A DNA stretch of 32,637 bases from Kangiellaceae bacterium (GCA_016743995.1 JADGFG010000032.1:1-32637), one strand, 5' to 3'; positions 1 to 9,932 are shown, counted from the first letter of the stretch. The notes: generated from the letters alone by a model not told the origin. Numbers and translations are program-made.

Positions 1-829
1 CCGAATCCATCAATAAATTTAATGCAAAGCTCTGTTCAATATTTCGCGCTTCGATACCCCACACTTTGTGTGCTGAAGAAGTATAGTCAGTGGCAAGCTC
101 GATAGTTGCAGAGTTTTTATCGATATGCCGTACTATGGCACAAAAGCCAGAGTTATCGTCTATTTTAATAAACTGGTTTGGTACCCATTTCTCAACCTCT
201 GGCCCCTTAACTTTATAAAAAGTGCGTCCTTCTTCCTGCCATGACTTCATTTCTTTATCATGAGTTTGCCAGAAATCTTTTTTCAGGGATGACTGGCCAC
301 TAAATAAACTTTCGATATCATCCAGTACCTGGTCATTAAAATAATCTTCGGTATGAACGCCCAGAATTTTTGCTTTTATTCTAAGGTTGATATCTTTTGA
401 GACCAGAGTTACCAGCTTCTCATTGTTGTCCTGTTGCAGGGCAAGCGCAATATTTACAATGGTATTATCAACTTTACTTGAAGTCAGGTTAATAGGAAAG
501 TCATCACTGGTTACATCAGAGGTTTGAAAAAAAAGTAAACCGTCCGTTCTTTCTTCGGCAGGCAGATAAGGAGAGTTTCCAAGCGGAAGACCTTTTCTAA
601 TGTTGTCTTTACTGCCATTTTTCATCAATTCATCAAAATAGCGGCTGACTTGACGAGCATTTCTGGCAACCTCTGACAAGCCCTTTTTCCCATTGTCCAG
701 CTCCTCAAGAACGACCATTGGTACGTAAACATTATGTTCGGCAAATCTGAAAATGGAAGTAGGGTCATGAAGTAAAACGTTGGTATCAAGAACGAAAAGG
801 CGCGAACCAGAAAACTTTAGTCTAGGCAT
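1..829 (-). CDS. PIN domain plus PhoH-type ATPase, 3' part outside window
   Basis: I translated this frame directly; it starts at the ATG at 827-829 and stays open for 276 codons to the window edge. The N-terminus reads LFVLDTNVLLHDP, the opening of a PIN RNase domain with the first metal-binding Asp at residue 15. Further acidic positions follow in a VVLEELDNGKKG stretch and a LVSKDINLRIKA stretch. The visible part covers the PIN domain and the linker; the PhoH P-loop ATPase that normally follows would lie to the left. Proteins of this layout (YlaK/PhoH2-like) are thought to act as RNA helicase-nucleases. The start is supported by AAGGGAT a few bases upstream. It is the third of three minus-strand housekeeping genes. 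The PIN part is sure; the PhoH part is inferred from family architecture. Confidence 0.85.
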   Translation of the reverse strand, partial: MPRLKFSGSRLFVLDTNVLLHDPTSIFRFAEHNVYVPMVVLEELDNGKKGLSEVARNARQVSRYFDELMKNGSKDNIRKGLPLGNSPYLPAEERTDGLLFFQTSDVTSDDFPINLTSSKVDNTIVNIALALQQDNNEKLVTLVSKDINLRIKAKILGVHTEDYFNDQVLDDIESLFSGQSSLKKDFWQTHDKEMKSWQEEGRTFYKVKGPEVEKWVPNQFIKIDDNSGFCAIVRHIDKNSATIELATDYTSSAHKVWGIEARNIEQSFALNLLMDS

Positions 830-875
830 AAAATATCCCTTATAAGGTTGATGGCTGAACTTTTATAATTTTGTA

Positions 876-901
876 CCGGTTAAACATAGCCATTTAACCG
901 G
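876..901 (-). terminator. hairpin after the bcp gene
   Basis: A perfect 9-bp inverted repeat, CCGGTTAAA at 876-884 and TTTAACCGG at 893-901, with an 8-base loop. It lies 43 bases past the bcp stop on the minus strand. The following minus-strand bases are A/T rich but have no clean U run, so it may be a weak terminator or an mRNA-end hairpin. Confidence 0.45.
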
Positions 902-944
902 AGTTGATTGTTCTTTTTCCAGTATAGGTGGAATTTTGATAAAT

Positions 945-1403
945 TTACAGGTTTTTAACTGTTTGTAAAACTTCTTCTACATGACCTTTCACTTTTACCT
1001 TTCGCCATTCATTGACAAGCGTATTTTTTTCATTGAACAAAAATGTACTTCTCTCAATACCAAGGTACTCTTTGCCGTAGAGTTTCTTTAGTTTGATAAC
1101 ATCAAAAGCTTTGCACATTACTTCGTCGGGATCAGATAATAATTCAAATGGAAAGGCCTGTTTTTCTTTAAATCGTTCATGGGACTTGATTGAATCGCGA
1201 GACACACCAAAAATAACGCAATTGCACTGTTCAAATTCTTCAAAACAATCTCTGAAATTTTGACCTTCTGTGGTACATCCGGGGGTACTATCTTTTGGGT
1301 AAAAAAAGATGACAATTTTTTTACCTTTAAGTTTGTTCAGCGAAACTGTTTGTTCGCTGGTGGCGTCTAACGTGAGATTGGGGATTTTATTACCAACATT
1401 CAT
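945..1403 (-). CDS. bcp: Bcp/PrxQ-type peroxiredoxin (thiol peroxidase)
   Basis: This 152-residue protein is the usual length for the Bcp/PrxQ family, cytoplasmic enzymes that reduce H2O2 and organic hydroperoxides using thioredoxin. The active-site block FFYPKDSTPGCTTE is present with peroxidatic Cys43. The resolving Cys that many Bcp proteins (E. coli type) carry five residues later is replaced by Gln48. Other Cys at 53, 60, 62 and in the second half could substitute, or the enzyme may work as a 1-Cys type. The ATG at 1401-1403 follows AGAGG about 11 bases upstream. It lies 83 bases after pyruvate kinase on the same strand and may share its transcript. Confidence 0.93.
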   Translation of the reverse strand: MNVGNKIPNLTLDATSEQTVSLNKLKGKKIVIFFYPKDSTPGCTTEGQNFRDCFEEFEQCNCVIFGVSRDSIKSHERFKEKQAFPFELLSDPDEVMCKAFDVIKLKKLYGKEYLGIERSTFLFNEKNTLVNEWRKVKVKGHVEEVLQTVKNL

Positions 1404-1486
1404 AAACCGATTGCCTCTATAAAAATTACAGGTTCTTTCCTGTTTCTATTTGGAAAAAACCTGTGTATGGAATGAGCTATCTATCG

Positions 1487-2932
1487 CTAAACAATTTCGC
1501 CAACTTTAAGAATTTTGAGTGCATTGGTTCCTCCCAATATTCCCATATGATCGCCTTTTGTTAAAGCAACCAGATCACCTTCTTTTACCAGTTCACGTTT
1601 GAGCAGAACTTCAGCAGCTAATCGGTTGACATCGTTACGAGAGAGTACTGTAGGATCAAAACTGATTGCTTCAACTCCTCTGAATAACGCCATTTTACGC
1701 TTGGTCGCCTCAAGTCGAGTTAAAGCAAAGATAGGCATTCCGCTCCGGATACGAGACATTAATAACGGCGTAGACCCAGACTCAGTCAAACAGGCAATAG
1801 CCTTTAAACCTGGCAGGTGGTTAGCAACATACATTGTCGCCATAGCAACCGCTTCATCAATTTCATCCCACTGCAATTCTACACGATGTCCGGAAACTTG
1901 AGTTTTTCTTTCTTTTTCAGCCCCAATACAAACCCTGGACATGGCTTCAACAACACGAATAGGGTGATCACCCATAGCGGTTTCCGCTGATAACATCACG
2001 GCATCAGTTCCATCAAGAACCGCATTGGCAACGTCAAAGACTTCCGCCCTGGTTGGTATTGCGTTAGTAATCATCGATTCCATCATTTGAGTGGCAGTAA
2101 TAACGGCTTTATCCAATGAGCGTGCTCTTTGAATAATCTTCTTCTGAACGCCTATCAATTCTGCATCGCCTATTTCAACGCCCAAATCACCCCGTGCTAC
2201 CATGACTGCAGCTGAAGCTTTGATAATATCATCAAGTGTCTGTTCATTCTTGACGGTTTCAGCACGTTCAATTTTGGCAACAATTCCTGCTGACGAACCT
2301 GCTGCTCTGGTTAGTTTTTCAGCAAAGCGAATGTCTTCAGCGGTTCTGGGGAAGGAAACTGCAAGATAATCAACATTCATTTGTGCTGCTGTTTTGATAT
2401 CTTCCATATCTTTTTTTGTTAAAGCAGCAGCTGATAAACCACCACCTTTCAGGTTAATTCCTTTATTGTTGGATATAAAACCACCAATAACAACCTTCGT
2501 GTGGACCTTATTACCACTGATTTTATCGATTTCTAACTCGATTCTTCCATCATCCAGCAACAAAATATCACCGACATTACAGTCTTTTGGCAGCTCTTTA
2601 TAGTCGATCCCTACGCTGTGCTGGTCGCCGGAGTTCTGGTCCTGATCCGCGTCAAGTACAAAGCCATCACCAGGATTAATCGTCACTTTAGTTTCTTTAA
2701 ATTTTGCAATTCTAATCTTGGGGCCTTGAAGATCGCCAAGTATAGCGATATTCAGGTCTAGTCTGGCCGCAACATTTCTAACCATTTTGGCGCGGTTAAT
2801 ATGCTCATCCGCTGTACCGTGAGAAAAGTTCATTCGTACGACATTAGCGCCAGCAATAAACAGCTTTTCCAGCGCTTCTTCGTTATCTGTAGCTGGGCCG
2901 AGCGTGGTTACAATTTTTGTTCTTCGTATCAA
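1487..2932 (-). CDS. pykA: Pyruvate kinase, PykA (type II) like
   Basis: A full-length 481-residue enzyme that converts phosphoenolpyruvate and ADP to pyruvate and ATP, the last step of glycolysis. Landmarks are [14 protein letters not shown] at the N-terminus, NFSHG for substrate/nucleotide binding, the loop GDLQGPKIR, the catalytic-lysine region [20 protein letters not shown] for metal and PEP binding, and [11 protein letters not shown]. The sequence follows E. coli PykA closely, including the [11 protein letters not shown] stretch. The start codon is TTG at 2930-2932, with GGAG about 7 bases upstream; no nearby ATG would keep the conserved N-terminus. The gene is divergent from htpG and heads the bcp-phoH run. 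Confidence 0.96.
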   Translation of the reverse strand: MIRRTKIVTTLGPATDNEEALEKLFIAGANVVRMNFSHGTADEHINRAKMVRNVAARLDLNIAILGDLQGPKIRIAKFKETKVTINPGDGFVLDADQDQNSGDQHSVGIDYKELPKDCNVGDILLLDDGRIELEIDKISGNKVHTKVVIGGFISNNKGINLKGGGLSAAALTKKDMEDIKTAAQMNVDYLAVSFPRTAEDIRFAEKLTRAAGSSAGIVAKIERAETVKNEQTLDDIIKASAAVMVARGDLGVEIGDAELIGVQKKIIQRARSLDKAVITATQMMESMITNAIPTRAEVFDVANAVLDGTDAVMLSAETAMGDHPIRVVEAMSRVCIGAEKERKTQVSGHRVELQWDEIDEAVAMATMYVANHLPGLKAIACLTESGSTPLLMSRIRSGMPIFALTRLEATKRKMALFRGVEAISFDPTVLSRNDVNRLAAEVLLKRELVKEGDLVALTKGDHMGILGGTNALKILKVGEIV

Positions 2933-3237
2933 AATGGTCTCCGTTGACGATAGTGTTCTTTTATTTTAGTCAGATTTTAGCTCAATAGTGTCGTAATAGT
3001 GCGCTAAATGATGATTTGTTTGCCTTTATCTTCTCATATAATATGTCATCTAACTATGTTGAATGTCATCAAAAATCACTAGCTATATAAGATATAGTTA
3101 TAGTCAATTTTTGAGCAATTAATTATTTTATCGTTATTACCTTGAAAAGCACCCCCTAAAGCCCAATAAAGTTAGCCATAGTAAATTCACAATCTGTAAA
3201 TTTTATCAATCTGCAAATTTTATATAGGACCCTTTAA
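2933..3237. other. Divergent pykA/htpG intergenic region
   Basis: This AT-rich 305-base gap carries the promoters for the two divergent genes. The only element I can assign with confidence is the heat-shock promoter for htpG, listed separately. I see no open frame or RNA gene. The pykA promoter must lie here on the minus strand, but several AT-rich candidates are equally plausible. Confidence 0.6.
3141..3170 (+). promoter_or_regulatory. Sigma-32 (RpoH) heat-shock promoter of htpG
   Basis: CTTGAAA at 3141-3147 matches the sigma-32 -35 consensus. A 14-base spacer and CCCAATAAA at 3162-3170 follow, close to the CCCATNT-type -10. Transcription would start near 3177, about 60 bases before the htpG start. 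HtpG is a classical RpoH target, so motif and context agree. Confidence 0.8.
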
Positions 3238-5163
3238 ATGTCTGAGACTATCAATCGAGAAACTCATAGTTTTCAAACAGAAGTCAAGCAGCTGCTTAAC
3301 TTAATGATTCATTCTTTATATAGTAATAAAGAGATTTTTCTAAGAGAGTTGGTATCTAACGCTGCCGATGCTGCTGATAAGCTTCGCTTTGAAGCGCTTA
3401 GTCATGATAATTATTTCGGTAATGACTCTGAGCTGAAAATTCGTATTACTACTGATAAAGAAGCCGGCACACTGACAATTGCTGACAATGGCATTGGTAT
3501 GACAAAAGACGATGTTATGTCCAATCTTGGAACAATTGCTCGTTCTGGTACCGCTGAATTTATCGAAGCTTTATCAAAAGAACAAAAAGCAGACAGCAAT
3601 CTGATTGGTCAGTTTGGGGTTGGCTTTTATTCTGCATTTATCGTTGCAGATGAAGTTGAAGTACGAACAAGACACGCAGGAGCATCTAGTGAGCAAGCCG
3701 TTAGTTGGCTTTCCAGAGGCGAAGGAGAGTTCAGTCTGGAAGACATCGATAAAGAATCCAGGGGGACAGAAATTATTCTGCACCTGAAAGATGATGAAAA
3801 AGAGTTTCTGGAGCCGTGGCGATTACGTTCGATTATCGGGAAGTATTCAGACCATATATCGCTACCCGTTGAAATGGAAAAGATGGATATGGAAGCTGCT
3901 GAAGAAAGTGCCGAGGACGATAAAAAAGAAGCGGATGAGGTTGTTGTCCCAGAATTTGAAATCGTCAATAAAGCAACAGCACTTTGGACTCGAAGTAAAT
4001 CAGATATCAAAGAAGATGAATATAAAGAATTTTATAAGCATATATCACATGATTTTAATGAGCCATTAAGTTGGGCGCATAACAAAGTTGAAGGTAAACA
4101 GGAATATACCAGTCTTCTATATTTGCCTAAAAAAGCACCATTTGATTTATGGAATCGTGAAAAACCTCGTGGCGTAAAACTCTATGTACAACGCGTTTTT
4201 ATCATGGACGACGCAGAGCAATTTCTACCTGTTTATTTAAGAATGGTACGTGGTGTTCTAGATTCTAATGATTTGCCATTAAATGTTTCCAGAGAAATTC
4301 TTCAAGATAGTGCAACAACACAAACTTTGCGTAATGCTTGCGTAAAACGCGCATTAAGTATGTTAGAAAAACTGGCTAAAAGTGAAAAAGAAGATTACCA
4401 GGGATTCTGGAACGAATTTGGTTCTGTACTAAAAGAAGGCCTTGCTGAAGATCATACAAACAAAGAAAAAGTAGCCAATTTATTACGCTTTGCATCAACC
4501 AATGGTGATAACGACGCACAGACAGTTTCATTAAAAGACTATGTTGAGCGTATGAAACCAGAACAAGACAAAATTTACTACCTTGTTGCAGATAACTATT
4601 TAACGGCAAAAAGCAGTCCGCACCTGGAAGTTTACCGTAAAAAAGGTGTTGAAGTCTTATTGTTAACTGACCGAGTTGATGAATGGGCAATGAGCCATTT
4701 GACTGAGTTTGATAGCAAAAAAATGCAAGCGATTACTCAGGGAGATCTTGATTTAGGAGGTCTTGAAAGCGAAGATGATAAAAAAGCTGTTGAAGAAGCA
4801 ACTGAAAGTAACTCAGATTTAATCAAAAAGATTAAAGATTTTCTTGGTGAAAAAGTCTCTGATGTTAAAGTTTCGGCTCGACTGGATGAGTCTCCTGCCT
4901 GTGTTGTTTCAAACGATGGTGGTATGAGCATTCAAATGACTCGTATGATGAAAGCAGCAGGTCAATTTGCGCCTGAAGCAAAACCAGTGTTTGAAATTAA
5001 TACTGAACATAAACTAGTCAAACAACTCGATTCTGATATGGCTCAAGCTGATTTTGAAGACTGGGTTGCTGTGTTATTTGATCAGGCAGTATTGTCTGAT
5101 AGTGGTCAGCTGGAAGATCCCGCTTCATTTACTCAGCGTATGAATCGTTTGTTAACTCGATAA
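3238..5163 (+). CDS. htpG: Chaperone protein HtpG (bacterial Hsp90)
   Basis: A full-length 641-residue Hsp90, an ATP-dependent cytoplasmic dimeric chaperone. The N-terminal GHKL ATPase domain shows the conserved [10 protein letters not shown], the DNGIGM loop and the [11 protein letters not shown] lid motif. The middle domain has the catalytic-arginine region [10 protein letters not shown], and a normal C-terminal dimerisation domain ends near [10 protein letters not shown] charged acidic stretch around residues 218-237 marks the short linker between N and middle domains. The ATG follows AGGA about 9 bases upstream. A sigma-32 type promoter precedes the gene and a strong terminator follows it, so it is probably monocistronic and heat-induced. 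Confidence 0.98.
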   Translation: MSETINRETHSFQTEVKQLLNLMIHSLYSNKEIFLRELVSNAADAADKLRFEALSHDNYFGNDSELKIRITTDKEAGTLTIADNGIGMTKDDVMSNLGTIARSGTAEFIEALSKEQKADSNLIGQFGVGFYSAFIVADEVEVRTRHAGASSEQAVSWLSRGEGEFSLEDIDKESRGTEIILHLKDDEKEFLEPWRLRSIIGKYSDHISLPVEMEKMDMEAAEESAEDDKKEADEVVVPEFEIVNKATALWTRSKSDIKEDEYKEFYKHISHDFNEPLSWAHNKVEGKQEYTSLLYLPKKAPFDLWNREKPRGVKLYVQRVFIMDDAEQFLPVYLRMVRGVLDSNDLPLNVSREILQDSATTQTLRNACVKRALSMLEKLAKSEKEDYQGFWNEFGSVLKEGLAEDHTNKEKVANLLRFASTNGDNDAQTVSLKDYVERMKPEQDKIYYLVADNYLTAKSSPHLEVYRKKGVEVLLLTDRVDEWAMSHLTEFDSKKMQAITQGDLDLGGLESEDDKKAVEEATESNSDLIKKIKDFLGEKVSDVKVSARLDESPACVVSNDGGMSIQMTRMMKAAGQFAPEAKPVFEINTEHKLVKQLDSDMAQADFEDWVAVLFDQAVLSDSGQLEDPASFTQRMNRLLTR

Positions 5164-5224
5164 CTCATAATTGACTGTTTTTTAGCTCGGTCATATAGAG
5201 TCATTGATTTATTGTGACTTTGAA

Positions 5225-5258
5225 GACAGCAAAGAGAATCTTTGCTGTCTTTTTTTTT
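5225..5258 (+). terminator. Rho-independent terminator of htpG
   Basis: A perfect 10-bp stem, GACAGCAAAG at 5225-5234 and CTTTGCTGTC at 5240-5249, has a 5-base loop and is followed by nine T. It lies 62 bases after the htpG stop. Confidence 0.93.
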
Positions 5259-5543
5259 GAATAAATTTGTGCTTTTTTTGTTGGATAATTATTGTAAATC
5301 TCACCTAAAACAAGGGGAGTCACAATTAGAGCTCTTTGGATTAAACTCACGTTAACATAGGGAGCTATAAATAATAAAATCGCGTTAATTATTGAAATGA
5401 CAAATAGGTTGAAAAATTACAGGAAGCAATTGAGCGTCTTCTGTTTTTTCATCAGCTCGTTAGTTCCTTCCGCATTCATATTGTCTTTCCCATCATACTA
5501 ATTCTTTGTAGGCTCTTCGCCAAAATCTATCGATTTCAGGCAT
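5259..5543. other. Non-coding gap between convergent htpG and the protease gene
   Basis: This AT-rich stretch has no convincing open frame on either strand. A weak stem, roughly ACAGGAAG paired with CTTCTGT followed by T, sits near 5419-5451 on the plus strand and could be a second terminator, but it has a bulge and I do not annotate it separately. Confidence 0.4.
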
Positions 5544-5570
5544 AAAAAAAGGGCTGCAATCGCAGCCCTT
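5544..5570 (-). terminator. Rho-independent terminator of the FN3 metalloprotease gene
   Basis: Read on the minus strand, AAGGGCTGC and GCAGCCCTT form a stem around a 4-base loop (5551-5557 paired with 5562-5568, plus flanking A-T pairs) and run into a U tract encoded by A at 5544-5550. It lies 24 bases past the stop codon of the protease gene. Confidence 0.92.
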
Positions 5571-5594
5571 AGAACTTAAACTCCAATTGTCAAC

Positions 5595-8500
5595 TTACTG
5601 TTCAGGTGACATAGGGAATTCAGGAACACCAATTGGTCGGCTATCCTTAACTTCCAGTTTTCTTGAGGCAGAAAATGCGGCATTCGTTGAGCGGGGTGTC
5701 CATCCTGGAGAAGGAATTGCACCCGGTACAATATCAGCAGGTTCACCCGCATAGTTTACTCGTGAATTAGGCTCAGCTAAGAATTTACCGTCTGTAGAGT
5801 AATTTAATGAACGGAAGTAAATGTAGATGTTTTTCCAGTCATTATAATCACGCATGTTGCTTTGGGCATTATCATAGTTTAAGTCAAACGACGTTGTCGT
5901 GTTTTCAACACTTCCATTACAGTTGAAATCCTGACCACCTAATACGGATGCTTCGTTATAATTATTTTCGGAAATACTCACATGTGTACCATATGAATAA
6001 TCCAGGTTAAAGGTTCTCCAGTCTTCAGTTAAACCACCTGGAATGTTACGTCGACTAGTTCCACGACCATATTTATTATCAAGTAACTGTCTACAGTTGG
6101 CATTTTTGTCTCGACGTACATTCGCAAGATGACGATCAGAAATCATTTCACTTTCATTCGAGTTTTTATTATGAGGTACACCACCTAACGCGTAGGAATA
6201 GTTCATAATACTGGTATAGTTTGGTTTGAAGTTAGGCTCATAGTTTGGATATTTATCTGGCCAGCCGCCATGGCTCAAACCTAAGATATGACCAAATTCG
6301 TGCATGATTAATGAAGCTTGAGAATTAATCAGGCGATTCTTCTCAGCCACGGTATCAATGCTAAAGTTCCAGTTATTTCTGCCTAATGATACATAAAAAT
6401 ATTGGTCGAAATAATCGGGTGCCTGACCTGATGAGCCTTGTCCACTTGCAGCCTGAGAGCTGGCAAACAATGCATAATAGAACAAACGAGCGCGTTCTGG
6501 TCTGTTATCAAAATAGACGGGCATATAGCTAAATACACCTGGGTATGAATCATTATTTTTCATGCCAGGAACATCATGATTACCATCATACTGATTTCTC
6601 CAGTCTGATAGTGCTATCCAGGGTTCATATCGAACGGCTTCACCACCACCCAGGTTATAGTTTTGAGGGCCCTGACCATATAAGCTACCAGAATCAAAAT
6701 GGATATTGTAGCCATGCTCTGCAAAGATTTGTTTCACTTTATCAAAAGCTTCTCTGCGTGGTTCTGTAGCCAGATCATTTGAGCTTTCTTTACTCATATA
6801 ATCGACTTCCATAAAGATGTCTGGCATGTTTTTACGTGCACCCCACTCATAAACGGGCATACCGAAGAAGGTTTTACCTGGCTCTTCAGCACAATCTGGA
6901 ATACCATCTTTGTCGTTGTCAATATTAACATCAGCACATGATGGTTGTACCGGATGGGCTACCACTGGCACGCTAATAGGCCAGCTTAATGTTTTACGAC
7001 TGACACGGCCATTACTGGTTATTTCAAATTGAATTTGCTCAACATTATCCTGGCGATTATCTAAATGAGTATATTCATATTTAAAGCCTAAATAGTTTGG
7101 CGGATCTTCTCTACCTTTTGTGGCGATACCGTATTTACCGGTACAGGTAATTTTCATACTGTAATTACTGCCAAGGTTAGTCACTCTGATGTAATCACTA
7201 AATGTCGCCTTAGTGAATGTATCACTCTCTCTCAGTTTGTTAATAGTAACTCCGCCAGCTACATCTGGTAAATTACAGGAAGGAGTTGTTGGTTTATCTT
7301 CAACAACGATCTCTTGCGGTGCTGTTTCAGCGCTATAGGTGTTATTACAAACAGCAGCAACTTTCACCTGGTAAGTACCTGCTGATAAATTACTGAAAGT
7401 CTTAGATAACTCGGGCTGATTACCAATGTTTTGCCACTGACCGGCAGTCGCTAATTGAACCTGGTATTCTTTTGCACCTGAAACTGCGCTCCAGCTTGCA
7501 TCAAAGCTGCTGCTTGTTAAGTTAGATAAACGCAAATTAGCAGGCGTATTCAGATGGCCAGGACAGCTACTGTTTAATAAATCAACGGTTAGTGAACGAC
7601 TGGTACTGGTAGTACCACACTTGGCAACAGCAACGATGCGTACCTCATGACGTGATGATGAAGACAAACCAGTGAAGTCATAGGTAGTCGTCGTTGTTGT
7701 TGTAACTGTTGTCCAGCTACCGTTAACCAGGCGCTGCACAAGATAGTGTTCTGCTTCATTCACTCTGTTCCAGTTTAACGTGAAACCCGTTGAAGTGATG
7801 TTCGATGAAGCAAGGCCCGTCGCTTGAGGAATCTGTGGTGGGCAAGGGTCGGTCTGGTTTAAATTAACTTCTAGCCAGTTACTTTCGCTAGTCACACTTC
7901 CATTACAAGCTAATGCAACAATACGAACATATTGTGTTGATCTAGGCTCTAAATTAGTTATGTTAAAAGATAACTCACGTGTTGTACCTGCTTCAGCCCA
8001 GTGGCCTTTCCATATTTCAACACGGTATTGTTCGGCATTAGCAACACCTGACCAATTGATAGTGAAGGCATCTGATGTGATACCGCTTGCCACTAGACCG
8101 GTTGCTCTATCCAGCGAACCAGGACAGCTTTGTCCTTGAATATCAACAGCAAGAGGGTTACTGAAATTGCTGGTTCCACAGCTATTAGTTGCATTAACTC
8201 TCACCTGATGCGTACCAGTACTCAGGCCTGTCAGGTCATGAGAATTCGTTGTGCTAGAACCATTATTTTGCCATCCAGAGGCGCCATGTAATTGCACCTG
8301 ATAACTGTTGGCATTCGATACAATACCCCAGTTTGCTGTAAAGCCACTCGATGTAATATTTGAGCTAAATAATTGCTGAGGTACTTGAGGGATAGTACAT
8401 TGACCCTCACCAGTAACTTCTACCGGAAACCATTCACTTTGCTGACTTTGGTCACCACAGCTATTATGTGCGGTTACCGCAAAATAATAATAGTCAGCAG

Positions 8501-8783
8501 GCAAATTGGTAAAAGTAGCTTGAGGTATAGTAGAGCTTACTCTTTTGTATGCACCGCTGACGTAGCTAATTAATTTGTATTCACTGGCACCTGGGACAGG
8601 ATCCCACTTCATTGTTACTGCTGTGCCTGTGTTTTCAACAACCGACAAATTAACAGGCTGAGTTAATGCGGCACAGGTGGCCGCATAGGCCTGAGTAATG
8701 CCCCCTGAACAGATTAAAGTTATAGCTAATAAGGCAAGCTTTAAATAAGCCTTATTAGCGGGTCTCTTAACATTTTTATGCAT
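5595..8783 (-). CDS. Secreted metzincin-type metalloprotease with five fibronectin III repeats
   Basis: A 1062-residue exported protein. I chose the ATG at 8781-8783 over one 14 codons upstream, because it has AAGAGGAT nearby and begins a clean Sec signal (KAYLKLALLA core, cleavage after AYA at about residue 34). Five repeats of about 93 residues follow, roughly 35-500. Each has an FN3-like pattern ending in a V-R-V/V-A-A strand, and Cys recur at repeat starts and in a late strand. A different beta-rich region and a calcium-type DNDKDGIPDC motif come next. The protease signature is H828-EFGH-ILGLS-H838 (HExxHxxGxxH) with a Met-turn at IMNYS, Met860. These define a zinc metzincin. The target is unknown; FN3 repeats suggest binding to a surface or polymer. 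A terminator follows and no partner gene is adjacent. Confidence 0.9.
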   Translation of the reverse strand: MHKNVKRPANKAYLKLALLAITLICSGGITQAYAATCAALTQPVNLSVVENTGTAVTMKWDPVPGASEYKLISYVSGAYKRVSSTIPQATFTNLPADYYYFAVTAHNSCGDQSQQSEWFPVEVTGEGQCTIPQVPQQLFSSNITSSGFTANWGIVSNANSYQVQLHGASGWQNNGSSTTNSHDLTGLSTGTHQVRVNATNSCGTSNFSNPLAVDIQGQSCPGSLDRATGLVASGITSDAFTINWSGVANAEQYRVEIWKGHWAEAGTTRELSFNITNLEPRSTQYVRIVALACNGSVTSESNWLEVNLNQTDPCPPQIPQATGLASSNITSTGFTLNWNRVNEAEHYLVQRLVNGSWTTVTTTTTTTYDFTGLSSSSRHEVRIVAVAKCGTTSTSRSLTVDLLNSSCPGHLNTPANLRLSNLTSSSFDASWSAVSGAKEYQVQLATAGQWQNIGNQPELSKTFSNLSAGTYQVKVAAVCNNTYSAETAPQEIVVEDKPTTPSCNLPDVAGGVTINKLRESDTFTKATFSDYIRVTNLGSNYSMKITCTGKYGIATKGREDPPNYLGFKYEYTHLDNRQDNVEQIQFEITSNGRVSRKTLSWPISVPVVAHPVQPSCADVNIDNDKDGIPDCAEEPGKTFFGMPVYEWGARKNMPDIFMEVDYMSKESSNDLATEPRREAFDKVKQIFAEHGYNIHFDSGSLYGQGPQNYNLGGGEAVRYEPWIALSDWRNQYDGNHDVPGMKNNDSYPGVFSYMPVYFDNRPERARLFYYALFASSQAASGQGSSGQAPDYFDQYFYVSLGRNNWNFSIDTVAEKNRLINSQASLIMHEFGHILGLSHGGWPDKYPNYEPNFKPNYTSIMNYSYALGGVPHNKNSNESEMISDRHLANVRRDKNANCRQLLDNKYGRGTSRRNIPGGLTEDWRTFNLDYSYGTHVSISENNYNEASVLGGQDFNCNGSVENTTTSFDLNYDNAQSNMRDYNDWKNIYIYFRSLNYSTDGKFLAEPNSRVNYAGEPADIVPGAIPSPGWTPRSTNAAFSASRKLEVKDSRPIGVPEFPMSPEQ

Positions 8784-9557
8784 GATGCATAATCCTCTTA
8801 GGTTAATTAAATAATAATATGGCAATAATTTAATGGTGATGTAAGGAGATGCAACTGAAATTAATGAATCTAATTCTTTGTCGCTATCACGGTAATATTG
8901 GAAAAAAACATATTGGTTAAAAATGTGTTGGTAAAAAACGCGAACCTGTAGCGCTTTGGACTAATCAGCATGCTGATCAAACTGAAATGATATTTTCAAC
9001 AAAATCAAAGAAAATAAAAAGGGAATTATTAACAATTAAAACGGAAATTATTAACAAGTAAAAAATGACACTGTTAACAAAATAAGAATATTACAAAAGA
9101 CAGATAATAATAAATGAGAAGTACGCCCTTAAAATAATTTTATATCTAGTAAGCTGGAAATGTTTTTGGTTTTAATGATGATGTTTTTTTTGAAATGAAC
9201 TGCATTTTATACCAAGATCGCTTCCATCAATCGATATAAAAACAAATCTCCATTTGAAATATATTTAAAGTAATTCTACTTTAAGTGTGCTGAAAGTCTT
9301 CCGAATCTTTAATGAGGATAAAGGTTTTCAAAAGTATTGCTTTGTGCATTGACATTGCGGAGTATTTGTCAGGGAGCCAATAAAATCTCTTTTCGGGATT
9401 GTTTTTGTATGCTTTTTTATACTTGAGTTGTTTTATAAATATTATATATAGAAAACAGAATGACAGTGACTGGTTGTAAGTGCAGATAAGAAAATGCGCC
9501 CGGCTCTCAAAGGTTTTCGACAATCAAGATGGGTAAATTGAAACGTTTTAAATAAAA
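8784..9557. other. Long AT-rich leader and intergenic region upstream of the protease
   Basis: I find no supportable gene here. An 80-codon open frame on the minus strand (9281-9523) has low-complexity composition, no family resemblance and no good ribosome site. The part nearest the protease carries a 14-bp perfect palindrome (8964-8977) and two near-copies of GAAATTATTAACAA at about 9022-9063, listed under findings. The protease promoter must lie in this stretch. Confidence 0.45.
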
Positions 9558-9584
9558 TAGAGCGACACCGGAATTGTCGCTCTA
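9558..9584 (-). terminator. Rho-independent terminator after the LRR pseudogene
   Basis: A perfect 10-bp stem, TAGAGCGACA at 9558-9567 with TGTCGCTCTA at 9575-9584, has a 7-base loop. On the minus strand it is followed by a TTTTATTT tract. It lies 12 bases past the stop of the decayed gene at 9597-9932 and shows that this was once an expressed minus-strand gene. Confidence 0.8.
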
Positions 9585-9596
9585 TACATTATAATG

Positions 9597-9932
9597 TTAA
9601 CGACTATAGCTGTTATAGATTCCTGTAGTTCTGTTTATGCCTAAACCAGAAAATACTTTAACATTGGTGCCTTCAATGTATATTGCACCAGGGATATTCT
9701 CAGATGCCATCAGACTATCTATTTTTGTATTACTGATATCCAGTATTGCCTAATTTGGAAATTTGCTAATGCTAAGAGAGCTTAAGTCATTACTCTTGGC
9801 ATCTATTCTTCTTAGTGCAGGTAGATTGCCTGTCACGCCTGAAAATTAATTATTAATAATGACCAACTCTTCTAATGCATAGTGACCCCCAATACATAAG
9901 TACCCAGAAACATGATTGTGAAAGAAATCTTG
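9597..9932 (-). pseudogene. Remnant of a leucine-rich-repeat protein
   Basis: Translating the minus strand in one frame gives LRR-like text: ALEELVIINN, then a stop, then LPALRRIDAKSNDLSSLSI, KFPN, a second stop, then AILDISNTKIDSL and a tail ending in NSYSR. The phase of L-xx-L-x-I/L-xx-N is kept across both stops, TAA at 9846-9848 and TAG at 9750-9752. A good terminator follows. The 5' end is lost; a further stop at 9933-9935 closes the frame. I read this as the 3' end of an LRR gene (surface or effector type) that has decayed by point mutation and truncation. Stop suppression is very unlikely. Confidence 0.72.

Noticed and set aside
8784-8825. Start of the FN3 protease 14 codons further upstream
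   Set aside because: The extra residues would sit ahead of a normal Sec signal and lack a ribosome site; the inner ATG has both.
9281-9523. 80-codon minus-strand open frame between the protease and the LRR remnant
   Set aside because: Low-complexity, AT-driven composition, no ribosome site and no family resemblance; it follows a terminator with no promoter evidence.
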